Positions 10,298 to 22,312 of a DNA stretch of 64,000 bases are shown here, one piece after another. The stretch comes from Gossypium raimondii (Eukaryota; Streptophyta; Magnoliopsida; Malvales; Malvaceae). The notes under the pieces were generated by a model. That model did not search any database. It was given only the letters and a program-made list of their open reading frames with translations, and was not told the origin of the DNA. The stretch spans positions 34,195,733 to 34,259,732 of the forward strand of contig NC_068571.1 in the NCBI RefSeq assembly GCF_025698545.1, written 5' to 3'. Position 1 is the first letter of the stretch. Every line of letters starts with the position of its first letter. The position numbers and the translations under genes are program-made.

Positions 10298-12661
10298 TTA
10301 ATGGTGCAGTCGGATGGTTTTGAATCTTGAGGGAAGCTGAAAAAGCATGCTTTTCTTGCTCTGAATTCATAAAAATGCAGCTAACCTCCTTTTGATCGAT
10401 TTTTGGATGTTGCTATATAAGAGCTTGGAGAGAAGGAGCATGAGCTCCTCATAGAGCTGCGGTGGCATGGCTGTGCTGGCCTTGTGCAGAATGGCGCCGA
10501 GGAATGTACTGCTCTAGGCGGTTGTTGCCAGTGTCCTTGTGCAGGTAACTGGCCATTTGGAGGACATCACCTGTCTCAACAATTGTGTGAAATTTGGGAT
10601 GTAATTATGTAAACCTTGAGAAATGTGGGGGCTGTTATTGTAAATTTTCAACTTTTTATTTTTTTAATATTTGTTAAAAATACTTTATAAAAGCAAAAAC
10701 AAAAAAGAAAAATAACTAGTGGGCTTAAAACTTATCCGATAAAAAGAAAAATGGTCTAAATGTCCAATTAACTCAAAATTATGCCAACTATGACTTTAAC
10801 GTTTTTCAACAAACATTAATCCCAAGCATAAAACAAGTTAGTGAATTTTGGACTCTTAAATACCATAATTAAAATTGAGTTAAATTGGATTCATTATCAA
10901 ATGTTGATTTGGGTTCCAACCAAATTTGGTGGGCAATGATTTTATATGTATATTCATTTTAGTACACAAATTTCATGAAAATTCATTCTCATCACTCATT
11001 CCTTTTTTTCGAATTTTTTTTTTCAAAACAACTTGGGAAGGTTTTTCTATCAAAATTCAGATTATTTCTAATAAAATCGCATGTTTTTCGTTTCTTGAGA
11101 AAAATTAAAATTAATTTTTTAAAATTAAAAATATAAAATGGTTTTAAAAAGTGAAGTTTTTCATTAAAAAATTAAAAATTAAAAATTGATTAAAATTAAA
11201 ATTTGCTATAAAGTTAATACTTAAAATGAGTGCACAATATCATTTTTTAGCTCGATTGATCAAATTGAAATCGCCAATAGGGGATGAATTGACTTTTAAA
11301 AATTTATGGAAGCTAGAAAGAAAAGAGGAAAAAAAATGAACACAATGATTTAAAGTGGTTCGACCCCAATGCTTATTCCGCTACCTTAACTTTCCACTAC
11401 TAAGGATTTTCCCAAATTCACTAATTTAACTAACTTTTGTGGATAATGTTTAACTTTACAACTCTCTTAAGGTTTCTACCCAAACCTTAAGATAAAAGCC
11501 GCTCAAAAAGTAATACAAATAAACAAACAATGAATTAATCCTTACAAGAATGGATTGTTTGTCAATTTAGCACAAATGAAATAATAAAACACTTGAGCTA
11601 AATAAACAACAATGAAAGCTAGCAAGTGTGTACAAGAAAAGTATGAAAACTTTAAGTACAAAGATTTGTTGATTGAAATTTTTTCTTTGATAATCTCTCT
11701 TGTTGTTGTAGACCCTTTGGATGATGGTATTTATACTATTTAGGGTGTCTTTAGTATTAATTCTAAAAAACACTTTTAAGACAAAAGCATTCCTAAACAA
11801 GTTATTTTTTTAGAGAAAAAAAAGGCTTTTTCTAAGCCAAAAAGTGGTCGCAAATCATTTTTTTCAAAAGCTGAAAAATTTAACTTTTCCCCAAAAGTGA
11901 TTTTTTCTCAAAAACACTTTTGAGAAGCAATGTTAAACTAAACCTTAATTGATTTCCAACCGTTGTGGTTGTTGAAATATTAAATAGAGTTGTTGGGATG
12001 AAAATATAAGTGCATTGATGTCACATGCAATAACAAATATCAATATTTTTTCTACGAGTATCGGTACTAATAACATTTAATGTCTAATTTAGTGACCATT
12101 GGAGCCATCAATATCGATACCAAATAGAAGGTATCAATATCGTGTCGATACTTAATAAATCCTTTGGAAGTTAGAATGCCAATTTCGTATCGATACTTAA
12201 AAATGTACCGATAAAAAGTATACCACTATCGGTACTTAAAAAAATTTATCAATCCCCAACAAAAGGTATCGATACCGTATCAATACTTGATAAATACTCT
12301 GAAAAACGGAATGTCATTTTCATATTGATCTTGAAAAATGTATTGACAAAAATTGGATAGATTTCTCCTGAATTTAAATCACTCCAAAATCATATGGAAC
12401 TTAATATAATATGGAACCACAATCAAAGATTTTTATTCACAAAATTATAAAATTTCAACTATGAGCAAAACCAAATCCTAACATAATAAAATTTCAAAAA
12501 TTAACAACGTTTCTAAAAATAAGATAAATGATTGGTTAACAAATAAAAATGATTTAGTGCCCCCCATTTAAGATGGATTGACGAGAATCAAGGATAAATG
12601 GTTCATTCCCTTATAAATTCTTCATTTCAAGCCTTCTCTTTCTCATACCAATTTTCCAAAT
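10298..12661. repeat. Segmental repeat unit 1, right module upstream of PMEI copy 1
   Basis: Repeated at about 24531-26888 and 39735-42479. It contains a moderately GC-rich patch (10380-10640) with CTATATAAGAGC. About 11220-12420 looks like decayed retrotransposon LTR DNA on the minus strand (complement of phrases such as GGAAAATCCTTAGTAGTGG), rich in near-palindromes such as TATCGATAC. A diverged relative of that stretch lies at 52900-53660 on the other strand. Confidence 0.7.
12611..12618 (+). promoter_or_regulatory. Putative TATA box of PMEI copy 1
   Basis: TTATAAAT lies 44 bases before the PMEI start. The same position in copy 3 (42429-42436) reads TCATAAAT and in the fourth gene (45146) TTATAAATA. 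Confidence 0.4.
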
Positions 12662-13198
12662 ATGAAGAATTCCCACATTTCTTGTCTTCTTTTCTTCTAC
12701 CTTTTGCTGGTCTCAGCAACCTCGATCTTATCCAAAAATCTTGCTATGAAGCTTCAAAAGGTAATCCTGCTAATGTAAAGTTGGACTTTTGTGTATCAGG
12801 TTTTCAAGGGAATCCCAAAGCCAAAGCAGCCTATGGAGTTGCAGATTTGGTTTTAGTCTCCATTGAGACAGCCATAGCTAATGCCACGGCTATCGGCTCC
12901 AAAATATCCAAGCTTCTGGATAACAAAAGCGTTGGAATGTTTGCAAGGAACTGCTTGAAAGATTGCTCAGAGCTTTACTCTCTTGCAGGGTCTAGTTTAG
13001 AAACAGGTTTGGATGCTTTTCAGTGTAGATTATGGAACTGCTAATGCAGAAATAAGTGCTGCCTTGGATGCACCAGTGACTTGTGAAGACCAGTTCAAGG
13101 AGAAGAACGGGTTGGTGTCCCCATTGACAAAGGAAAACAACAATTTCCGTCAGCTAACTGCAATCCCCCTTGCATTCATGAAAATGGTCCAGCAATGA
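12662..13198 (+). pseudogene. PMEI/invertase inhibitor-like gene, copy 1 (two frameshifts)
   Basis: Same gene as the intact copy at 42480, with high nucleotide identity over the full length. Two breaks separate it from an open frame: one base is missing at about 12720 (CTCTGATC in copy 3, CTCGATC here) and two bases at about 13022 (CAGGCTGTAG in copy 3, CAGTGTAG here). The shifts add up to three bases, so the C-terminal third is back in the original frame. The middle part keeps the family motifs CLKDCSELYSLAG, and the tail keeps TCEDQFKEK and SPLTKENNNFRQLTAIPLAF. Both breaks fall at CTG or CAG sites, the context of the consensus errors in copy 2, so this copy may be intact in the plant. Product if functional: a secreted four-helix inhibitor as described for copy 3. 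Confidence 0.75.
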
Positions 13199-13298
13199 TG
13201 ATAACACTTGCTTGTTTATGTGTTTACTGTCACTTCAATAATATTTTATCACCATTATGCTAGTGGTAAGGAGAGCTACCACACTACAATCCCATTAA

Positions 13299-14268
13299 CC
13301 ACCTAGTTCATAAATACATACATATTTATATACGACTTAACATTCATCATCAATGTAATACCATCATAACCACCTAGTTCATGCATATATTTTCTTACAT
13401 ATAGGGGTCACATGCCCGTGTGTCTACCCGTATGGAAAAAAAAATCAGGCTATTTTCCAAGCTTTATTTCTCACCCATTTGATCTTTTAACTTCACCATT
13501 TGTTCATTTTATAGCTATATCAATAATCATCATTTTCTTGTATTTCAGATAAATACATATAACCATACATAAGCATGCAAATCACTATTTCTTCTTGTCA
13601 ATCACAATTTCAAATGACATATTCATGTAAATGAGCTCAATATTATTATCTGTTTAATTTTTGTCACTTAAATTCACATACACATAATTTATTAACATAA
13701 CCTATCAATCATAATCTCTGAATGGTGAGATCACATAATTGAGCTCAATTTCACTGTTCAATATGTTTTATCACATAAAATTTACTTAACACTTACCACA
13801 ATCTGTCAAATTAGAGAACGTCTTACGGAATCGAGTACTTCATTTTTGTATCGCCATAATATAACTATGGTCTTACACATCGTCACATATCACACACCGA
13901 AGCTATAGCTCAGCTATGGTCTTACACGGAAGCAATAATAATATTTTCACATGTTGCCGTGGTCAAACCATGGTCTTTTCTGTCAATTATCACTGAATGA
14001 AAGTACTCATTCCTGCGTTCTACTCAATTTGACCTTTTAGTTCTTCTTTTTCTCTTTCTTTTTTTTATTCATATACTTGAGTTTCGTTTTCAACATTATC
14101 GAAATTAGCTCAGTTGAGAAAGCATTCTTGTTTATGAGTAAAACAAATCTTATCAGAGTCGAGAGATATCACACTATCACAGGTTATATAATGGCATGTA
14201 TTTCCAAACTTCACATATGCTACGTTCGGTTCGAGAACCGACTAAACCGTAGCTCTGATACTACTAAA
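13299..14268 (-). mobile_element. 5' internal leader of the LTR retrotransposon, truncated (junction 1)
   Basis: Similarity to the PMEI 3' flank of unit 3 stops at about 13299. The following DNA runs to a primer-binding site on the minus strand at 14252-14263 (the complement reads TAGTATCAGAGC, one change from the usual TGGTATCAGAGC) next to the LTR. No gag-pol is present, because the element is cut where it meets the PMEI flank. It is repeated at 27521-28490. Confidence 0.65.
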
Positions 14269-16028
14269 TGCAATACCCTTTACCCATATCCAACACCAAA
14301 ATAGGGTACGAGGCATTACCAGAACACATACACTTGTAAACGTATTTAACCGAGTTATAAAATTTCATCTAAATTAAAACTTTCAAAATTATTAACATGT
14401 TTTTATAACTCTTCACAATATATTCTCAAAATATTATAATCTTAATAAATAGGGCCTACGAGACCCAATACATACTCATCGAATTCAATACTTCATTTCT
14501 ATTTCATTCAATTCGCAATTTCTCATGCTCACAACTTAGATCATATCACTAGCAATTTCCATTTAATTCACATACAATTCAATCTCATTAAGTTTAACAC
14601 TAATACGTATTTACCATTTAGCTCAACGTTTATCGATTATACCATTCATTAACACATTTATGAAATTCTCAATTTTGCAATAAAAATATCACTTTAGCTT
14701 AAATAACAACATCATCCTGGTATAAATACACTACCACTTATCCATTTACTTTAATTCTTTTGGGCCCCTTTTGTCACTTACCATCCTTAATCAAGGGAAC
14801 AGTTACGGAAAATTGAGTACTTCACTTCCACTTTGCCATAGTATAACTATGGTCTTACGTATGATCACTTATCACTTGTCCCTGATCAGATAAGTGTAGC
14901 TAAGCTACCACTTATCACTTACCACTTGTCACTGATCAGATAAATGTAGCTAAAGCTACCACTTATCACTTGTCACTTGTCACTGATCAGATAAGTGTAG
15001 CTGAAGCTATCACTTATCACTTGGCACTTGTCACTGATCAGATAAGTGTAGCTAAGCTACCACTTATCACTTATCACTTATCACTTATCACTGATCGAAA
15101 GTACTCAAATCCGACGTTCCGCTCAATTTGATCATTTATTCAGTTTTCGTATTTTTATTTTATTCTCATTTCAACAATAAATATATTTCATCATACATTA
15201 TATAATTCATGAAATTAACATTTAATCATTAAATTTCAGCCATATGAACTTACTATTTCAATGCATAACTTATAAATTTAACGTGGCATAATCTAGCCAC
15301 TACTTGGCCAAAGCCTAAGCATGTACACCAAATATGTTAGCCAAATACACATATAGCATAAGCATTATAAGCATAGATGACCACAACATTTATTCATGTA
15401 TCACGCTTACCAACATGTGTTAATTCATAAACCATTCATGACATTATTTCATGCCAAATCATATACCGAATATACCATACACACATACTATGAAACTTTA
15501 TTTTCACACATGAGCTTAAACCATGACCAATAATGCACAAATATAAGCATCATTTCTATTGCATCGTTTATTAATTATAATCAAGCTTATGACCAATTAT
15601 ACACAAATCATTCATATATTTCCCAATTTCCTCCTCCTCCTCTCCATTCCATATCCTTAATGTGTATAACACATTTAAACAACATTATCCATACTATCAC
15701 TATTTTTACTATATGTAAATTCAAGTCATGCATGTCGAGTATGAGTTACTAAATTATTTTTATACGGATCTACTGAGCTCCAAATTAAGATCCATTAATT
15801 TTCCCTGAAACTAGACTCAAATATCTTCTTACCATAAAATTTTCAGAATTTTTTGTTTATCCAAATAGTACATTTTATTCTTTAAAGTTTCCCTATTTTG
15901 GTGTCCGCAGTTCGACCACTCTTCACTAAAACAAATTATCTAATTGTACGAATTTGGATGATATTTCTATTTATTTACATTGAAAATATACTCATTAAGG
16001 ATTCTAAGCATATAAATTATAACTCATG
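14269..16028 (-). mobile_element. Truncated LTR at junction 1
   Basis: Same family as the solo LTR at 7206, starting at a mutated TGCAATACCC. It contains four to five minisatellite monomers (14863-15103) and stops at ATAACTCAT, where it joins GGAGAGCCCACTATT of unit 2. The lost part corresponds to about the last 1.3 kb of the LTR plus the first 220 bases of the unit. Confidence 0.8.
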
Positions 16029-16736
16029 GAGAGCCCACTATTTAATAGGCGGCTTAGTGGAGGATGAAGCATGAAAGTGGCTAGCCACCCAATGACCAAT
16101 TGGATGGTGTAAGGCAAAAGGTTATCCATGGGTGCTTCCAGGTTGCTTCTTGTGATGTCACATGCCCAAGTTGGGGTAGGGTATAATAAAATTCTTCAAA
16201 TAACTATTTTTTCTTTTGTAATAAGAGATTAGGTAAACCATTTAGTTATCACCCAACTTTTCATAAGTTTTCATTTTAATCACTTGTTAATTTGGGGTTG
16301 TCGCAACCGTTTTAGTTGAAATTCTAAAAACCAGCGTGATGATATTTCAAAACATAGAAATTTTCTATTTATAAGAACACAAGGGTTTTAAATTAAAATA
16401 ATAGTCACCACTAATTTTTTTTTACTAGATGTGATCGATCACCTACAAAATTACATTTTATAAAGAAATTTTAAGACCCTTTTAACAAAATGACAATTTT
16501 AAAGTCCACTTCAAAATCCAGAGAAATATTAAGTTTAAGAAGTTGGTTACGCATAGCACTACACCAAAACAGGCTTTTAGCGGTGTTTGGATAAAAAACG
16601 CCGCTAAAGATCGATCATTAGCGGCGCTTTATGGAAAACGCCGCTGAAAATAAGCATTAGCTACGTTTTTCAAAAAGCCCCGCAAAAAACCTAAGTCCAA
16701 CGACGCCGTTTTCTGAGCATTCTGGGATTTAGCGGC

Positions 16737-18025
16737 GTTTTTAAGAAAGCGCCGCTAAAGCCCTGAGCATTAGCGGCGATTTTGAAAAAGCGCCGCAAAA
16801 AAACCTAAGCCCAACGACGCCGTTTTCTGAGCATTCGAGGATTTAGCGGCGCTTTCTAAAAGTGCCGCTAATGCTCAAGGCTTTAGCGGTGTTTTTGAGA
16901 AAGCGCCGTAAAAAAACCGAATCCCAACGACGCCGTTTTCTGAGCCTTCGTGGATTTAGGGGCGTTTTTAAGAAAGCGCCGCTAATGCTCAGGGCTTTAG
17001 CGGCGTTTTTGAGAAAGCGACGCAAAAAAAACCTAAGCCCAACGATTCCGTTTTCTGTGCATCTTGGGATTTAGCGGCGTTTTTAAGAAAGCGCCGCTAA
17101 TGCTTGGGCTTTAGCGACGTTTTTTAGAAAGTGCCGCAAAAAAACCTAAGCCCAACGACGTCGTTTTCTGAGTAGTCGGGGATTTAGCGGTGTTTTTAAG
17201 AAAGCGCCGCTAATGCTCGGGGCTTTACCGGCGTTTTTGAGAAAGCGCAGCAAAAAAACCTAAGCCCAACGATGCCGTTTTCTGAGCTTTCAGGGATTTA
17301 GCAGCGTTTTTAAGAAAGCGCCGCTAATGCTCAGGGCTTTAGGGCATTTTTGAGAAAGCGCCGCGAAAAAAACCTAAGCCCAACGATGCCGTTTTCTGAG
17401 CTTTCGGGGATTTAGCGGCGTTTTTAAGAAAGCGCCGCTAATGCTTAGGGCTTTACTGGCGTTTTTGAGAAAGCGCCGTAAAAAAAACCTAAGCCCAACG
17501 ACGCCTTTTTCTGAGCTTTCGGGGATTTAGCGGTGTTTTTGAGAAATTGCTGCTAATGCCCAGGGCTTTAGCAGCGTGTTTGAGAAAGCGCCGCAAAAAA
17601 AACCTAAGCCCAACGACGCAGTTTTCTAAGCTTTCGGGGATTTACGGGCGTTTTTAAGAAAGTGCTGCTAATGCTCAGGGCTTTAGCGGCGTTTTTGAGA
17701 AAGTGCCGCAAAAAAAACCTAAGCCCAACGATGCCATTTTCTGAGCTTTCGGGGATTTAGCGGCGTTTTTAAGAAAGCGCCACTAATGCTTAGGGCTTTA
17801 CCGACGTTTTTGAGAAAGTGCCGCAAAAAAAAAACCTAAGCCCAACGACGTCGTTTTCTGAGCTTTCGGGGATTTAGCGGCGTTTTTAAAAAAGCACCAC
17901 TAATACTCAAGGCTTTACCGGCGTTTTTGAGAAAGCGCCGCAAAAAAACCTAAGCCCAACGACGCCGTTTCTGAGCTGTCGAGGATTTAGCAGCGTTTTT
18001 GAGAAAGCGCCGCTAATGCTCAGAG
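16737..18025. repeat. CACTA subterminal tandem repeats, about 113-bp monomers (unit 2 copy)
   Basis: About eleven diverged monomers. Each contains GGATTTAGCGGCGTTTTTAA, GAAAGCGCCGCTAATGCTC, GAGAAAGCGCCGCAAAAAAA and CCTAAGCCCAACGACGCCG. TTTAGCGGCG and CGCCGCTAA are inverted within each monomer, so the region can form many small stem-loops. Such arrays are the usual binding sites of CACTA accessory proteins. Frames read through the array (such as 16843-17025) are repeat translations, not genes. Confidence 0.88.
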
Positions 18026-18169
18026 ATTTAAAATAATTTAAAATATTTGTTAAAAATGGAAAAATTAAAATACTATTATTTAAAATAATTTTAAAGTTTT
18101 TTGGATACATTACTGATTTTTTTAGTTTATATATTAAACAATTTCTTATATAATCGTAAAGAGATAGTA

Positions 18170-18610
18170 TTAAGGTTTAAAGGTTATGTGTTAAGGGTTT
18201 ATGGGTTTAAGGTTTTAGGGTTTAAGTTTATGGTTTAGGGTTTAGATTAACTAGTGTTTTCTAATTTATATATTAATTAATTTCTTATATAATTGTAAAA
18301 GAGATAATATTAATTTGGTTCTTCAAAATTGTGTGAAGATTTGGTTCTTCAAAATCGATATAAGCTATATCCAAGGATATCCCTATCTTATCCATCCCGG
18401 TTCAGTATTTTTAGTGCTCGGTTCAGTTTTCCAGTTCAGTTTTTTACGTGTTTTGCCTTGCCCCCGCCGTGATCAAATAATTATATATGGATTTAGGGAT
18501 TATGGTTTAAGGGTTGGGATTTAAGGTTTAGGGGTTAGTAGTTAGGGGTTAAGAGTTAGGGATTTAGGGGTTAGGATTTAGGGATTCAAGGGTCGGGTTA
18601 GGGTTTAGAT
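18170..18610. repeat. Degenerate telomere-like repeats inside the CACTA element
   Basis: Runs of variants of TTTAGGG (GGGTTTATGGGTTTAAGG, GGTTAGGATTTAGGG) in two blocks, about 18170-18250 and 18480-18610. They are too irregular for a real telomere array. The same blocks are in the unit 3 copy at about 34750-34840 and 35090-35210. Confidence 0.6.
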
Positions 18611-19902
18611 TAATTAGTTTTTTTATTTTTATATTAAATATGTTTTTATATAATTGTAAAAGAGATAATAATAATTTTAATATATTAAAATTATGAGTAT
18701 AGTTTATATTATTTAAGAGATATATAATAGATAGACTTTATGTATATTGAATGACTAATTTAGGGTTTAAGGTTTATTTGAGATTTATTAAATGATACAA
18801 TTTTATACAATTAATTAATACTTTTATATTTAAAAATATTTAATCTAAACCATTTGATATATTTGATATGGATATATAGGTAATTATTTAATTTGGATAG
18901 GACCAAATTATAAGAAAACAATACAAAAATAAAAATGATATGGGCATATAGGTAATTATTTAATTTAGATAATTCTAACTTAATAATTAATTACAATCAT
19001 TTTATCATTTGTTTTCTTATTAAAATGTTATTTTGTTCAAAATAAAATAATTTTTTTGCGGCGTTTTTATCAAAAGATAAGTAATAGCGGCATTTTTTTA
19101 AAAACGCCACAAAAAATAATTTCACTTTTAAAAATGGCGCAGTTTTATCTCAAAATTCCCCCCTAAAACCCTGAAATTTTCCCCCTTAAAATTGGTATCC
19201 TCAAAATACCTAAGTGTTTCTCTCTGCCACCACCATTTCATTATCATCTTCCCCTCTCTCCCTCTTTTTGCATACCTCTCAGAAGGGCTCATACTAAATC
19301 ATGTGGATCCGAAAATGGAAACCTAGGACCAGGAGCAGAATGTTCGTCGATTATCAGTTCAGTAAGAGGAAACAAATGAAAACCCAGTAATTTCTTGCAG
19401 ATACAATAATGGCTGAGTTTTTCTCATCTCAGGAGTTTTGTTCTCTACAGCAAAGCATCCAAAAACTAAGAATTTAATGGTGATTTTATCTCTTAAAGTG
19501 ATACGATTTTGTTAATACCAGTACTCTCTGCTAATACTTTTCAATTGCAGCCAGAAGATTTATGGATTAGGACACCTTAGAAAGGAATAGTGATTTTTGC
19601 TCTCCCACGAGGAACTGGTATTGAGGAATTGACGAGTGACTTCAAAATCCATTTCTACTGGGCTGTAATGTTTTTGTGTTTTATATCTTAAAATAGCTTT
19701 GCCTAATTGATACTTCTTGTTTTCCCTTCTCTGTTGGTTAAATACAACAATGATAAAGAACAGAATGATACTGGAAGCCTCTGATATTGATGGTTTTAAT
19801 AAGGTAAATGACATAAGGATACCTGTTTCTTCAGTTTGCTAATAGTTTCTTGTATACCTTTTTGTTTCTCTTTCACTTTGCCTTTCATTTGTTTCCTCTC
19901 AG

Positions 19903-20057
19903 AAAGGCTCATACTAAATCATGTGGATCTGAAAATGGAAACCCAGGACCACTGTTTAACCTGGACTTGACTCTAAAGATTGGATTCTAGTTGTTGAAAC
20001 ACTCAATAATGTTAGTCGATTATCAGTATTCCATAAGGAAAGAATGCATAGTATGCT
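19903..20057 (+). pseudogene. Captured exon of an ARM/TOG-repeat protein gene (fragment A)
   Basis: After a CTCAG acceptor, one frame gives KAHTKSCGSENGNPGPLFNL. After a frameshift another gives DSKDWILVVETLNNVSRLSV followed by FHKERMHSML, ending at a GTAAG donor. This matches, from memory, the N-terminal exon of a plant family of ARM-repeat proteins with a TOG/CLASP-like fold. The frameshift and isolation inside a transposon show it is a captured, decayed exon. Exact family assignment needs a protein search. Confidence 0.6.
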
Positions 20058-20991
20058 GTAAGTCTCCAATTCTTACTTGGTTATCTGACTAGAAAGACTA
20101 GAGAATCGGGTGTCTTAGATTTAATTTGACTGGTGCATTCTGTTCCTCGTTCTAATGTGCATTCTGTTCCTTAATTTTCAAGATTCATACAATTCGTACG
20201 CTTTCAAATTTAATTAATGATATTAATCAAAGATCGAGGAAACACAAAAGCAGTGAAAGGTGGGTAATTTCAGGGTATGTTCTTAACTATGTAAATTTAA
20301 AAGAGGCATTAAATGAGAACGAAGAATATACTGCACAAATTTTTATCTTGGTAAATTAAAAACGTGAAATTATAATTTGAATACTGTTACTTAGTGGGTG
20401 ATTCTTTTGGAAGGAGTCTTTTGATGGGTCAATACTCGAGTATTAGATTGGTTTTTTTAATAATAGAAGATATTGTTTCTAATATTTTGTTGAGAATTAG
20501 TGTACTGTAAGTATGTGCTTGGTAGGGCTTGTTTTACAGAGTCAAGTTCAAGGGGTACTATGGTCGTACTGTTCCACGTCTGGTAGGCAGTTGGGATCTG
20601 ATATGCTTACTGCTATTTTATTTATCTGGAAGGAAGTCCATTTTTTTTCCAGTCTTAATCATGTTCAATTTGTTTCATTGGTTTGGATGGTACCGTTGTT
20701 TGCTATATTTGCAGCAACATAGTTCATATATATTTCTATTAACTAAGTTCATTTAAAGTAGTTAGCGTCTAGCTATATATGGGTAATTTTGGTATATATG
20801 GTTTACAAAGCTACTGTTTTTTTTTCCTTTTATCCCACCACTTTTTCATGCATACTGATGATTATTTGGATATCAACCTCTGATATCCTTGTTCACTTAT
20901 TTTCATGATTGTTTGCTTTATTTTATAGGATTTGATAGATGTCCTGTCGTATTTTATGAATTTTCTTTTTTTATTCATTTGATTTTATCAG

Positions 20992-21114
20992 GGTGTTGAG
21001 GGAATTAAATAATATGGAATTGACAAATTGATACAAGTAGCTGCATCCCAACTAAGCGACCAGCTCCCAGAGTCACGGGAGGCTGCTCGAACCCTTCTTT
21101 TGGAGCTGCAAACT
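20992..21114 (+). pseudogene. Captured exon of the same ARM/TOG-repeat gene (fragment B)
   Basis: Bounded by an ATCAG acceptor and a GTAATG donor. The frame reads GVEGIK, a stop codon, then YGIDKLIQVAASQLSDQLPE and SREAARTLLLELQTV, an amphipathic ARM/HEAT-type helix pair. It looks like the C-terminal exon of the gene that supplied fragment A. Host introns seem to have been kept between the fragments, so the capture was at DNA level rather than from a transcript. The stop codon replaces what is probably a Glu or Gln codon. Confidence 0.65.
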
Positions 21115-21582
21115 GTAATGTCTTCTTTTTAATTTTGGCCACAAATATATGGGCTTCAGTGAGCAGAGTCTACAGTCACCTATTATTGTTTTGGCTTTGG
21201 TTTTGTCCTTTTTCCTTGTAAATTCTCTTGAATCATCGTCTCCCATCTTGGTTAAGAAATTAGTCGGATTGGAATTGAAATCGAATTAATGATATTCTTT
21301 GCATATGGTTCCCGAAAATAGTATACATTTGCTTCAGCTTTCCTTCTATTTTTTTTTGCGCTTAATCTTATAGCTGAAAGTTCTATCATATATGTTACAT
21401 AATACCGTGTATACATGCTCTGAACTGATGACATATAATGGTGTTATTGTTTGCTAGTCTAATTTATTAAATCTTCACTCTCTATTTTTTTATATATATT
21501 TAGAAATGAGGTATGATGTTTTAAATATATGACAAGAAGTTTTAATTTTTTAATATACTTGTATTATATATAGATATAGATA

Positions 21583-21610
21583 TATGTATGTATGTATGTA
21601 TGTATGTATC
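21583..21610. repeat. TATG microsatellite
   Basis: About six repeats of TATG inside the CACTA element, with a second short run near 21728-21745. The unit 3 copy has the same two runs (about 38146-38170 and 38287-38302) with fewer repeats. Confidence 0.85.
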
Positions 21611-22312
21611 TAATATACCCATGCTAAATCTGGGTAACTTGTTTAAGAGTTTGGGTTTAGTTTAGAAGTCTTTATCATATGTTTACATCTTTTTAACATC
21701 TTTAACGTGTCTAACGATATAGATATATATGTATGTATGTATGTATCTAATATATATTTTTTTATTTTTAACATCTCTCTTGTTTACCAAGTTTGTTGGT
21801 TTATTTGATCATTTGGTTTTGCATCCTTTAGATATTGAAGGTGTAGCAGTGGATTCAATCTCTTCAAGCTGGAAAAGCCAAGGCTTAGCACTTCTTCAAG
21901 TGGAATGTTATTTAATGTTGCATTCCATGGTCATTTATCTTAGTTAGAACTGGAATTTGGTGTTATTGAAACAGAGTTTTGTAGCTACCTTGTGTACTAG
22001 CTTCTTTAACCATGATTGTTAATTATTACATGTTTTGTTGCTTTTGTTTATAATTGGCCGAGTTAATATAGATCAGATGAGCTGCGAGATAGATTGCTCA
22101 TTTATTTAAACATAATATATAAATTCTAAATTTAAATTCATTAATTTTTATTTTTAGTTTTAAAGTTAAAATTTTAATAGAAAATTTAATTTAATTAATA
22201 TTTTTTATCCTTAAAATGTATATAGTTTAAAGTTTAAGTTTCAAAATTAAAACATAATTTAATATTTATAATAGAAATAAATATTATTTAATTAAAATAT
22301 TCTTTTAAAGGT

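Noticed and set aside
11567..11800. 77-codon minus-strand frame, also at 25802-26035
   Set aside because: It lies in decayed LTR-like DNA, and unit 3 does not preserve it, so no selection for coding is seen.
14077..14304. Frame of 75 codons near the retrotransposon primer-binding site
   Set aside because: It overlaps the primer-binding site and LTR edge on the strand opposite to the element, and matches no gag or pol sequence.
16843..17074. Basic open frames on both strands in the CACTA subterminal array
   Set aside because: They are translations of the 113-base repeat (K/R-rich by composition). The same frames recur with the array in unit 3.
19560..20756. Short open frames in the CACTA centre such as 20513-20722 and 19560-19814
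   Set aside because: They do not coincide with the recognisable captured exons, are not kept in the sister copy, and have no family motifs.
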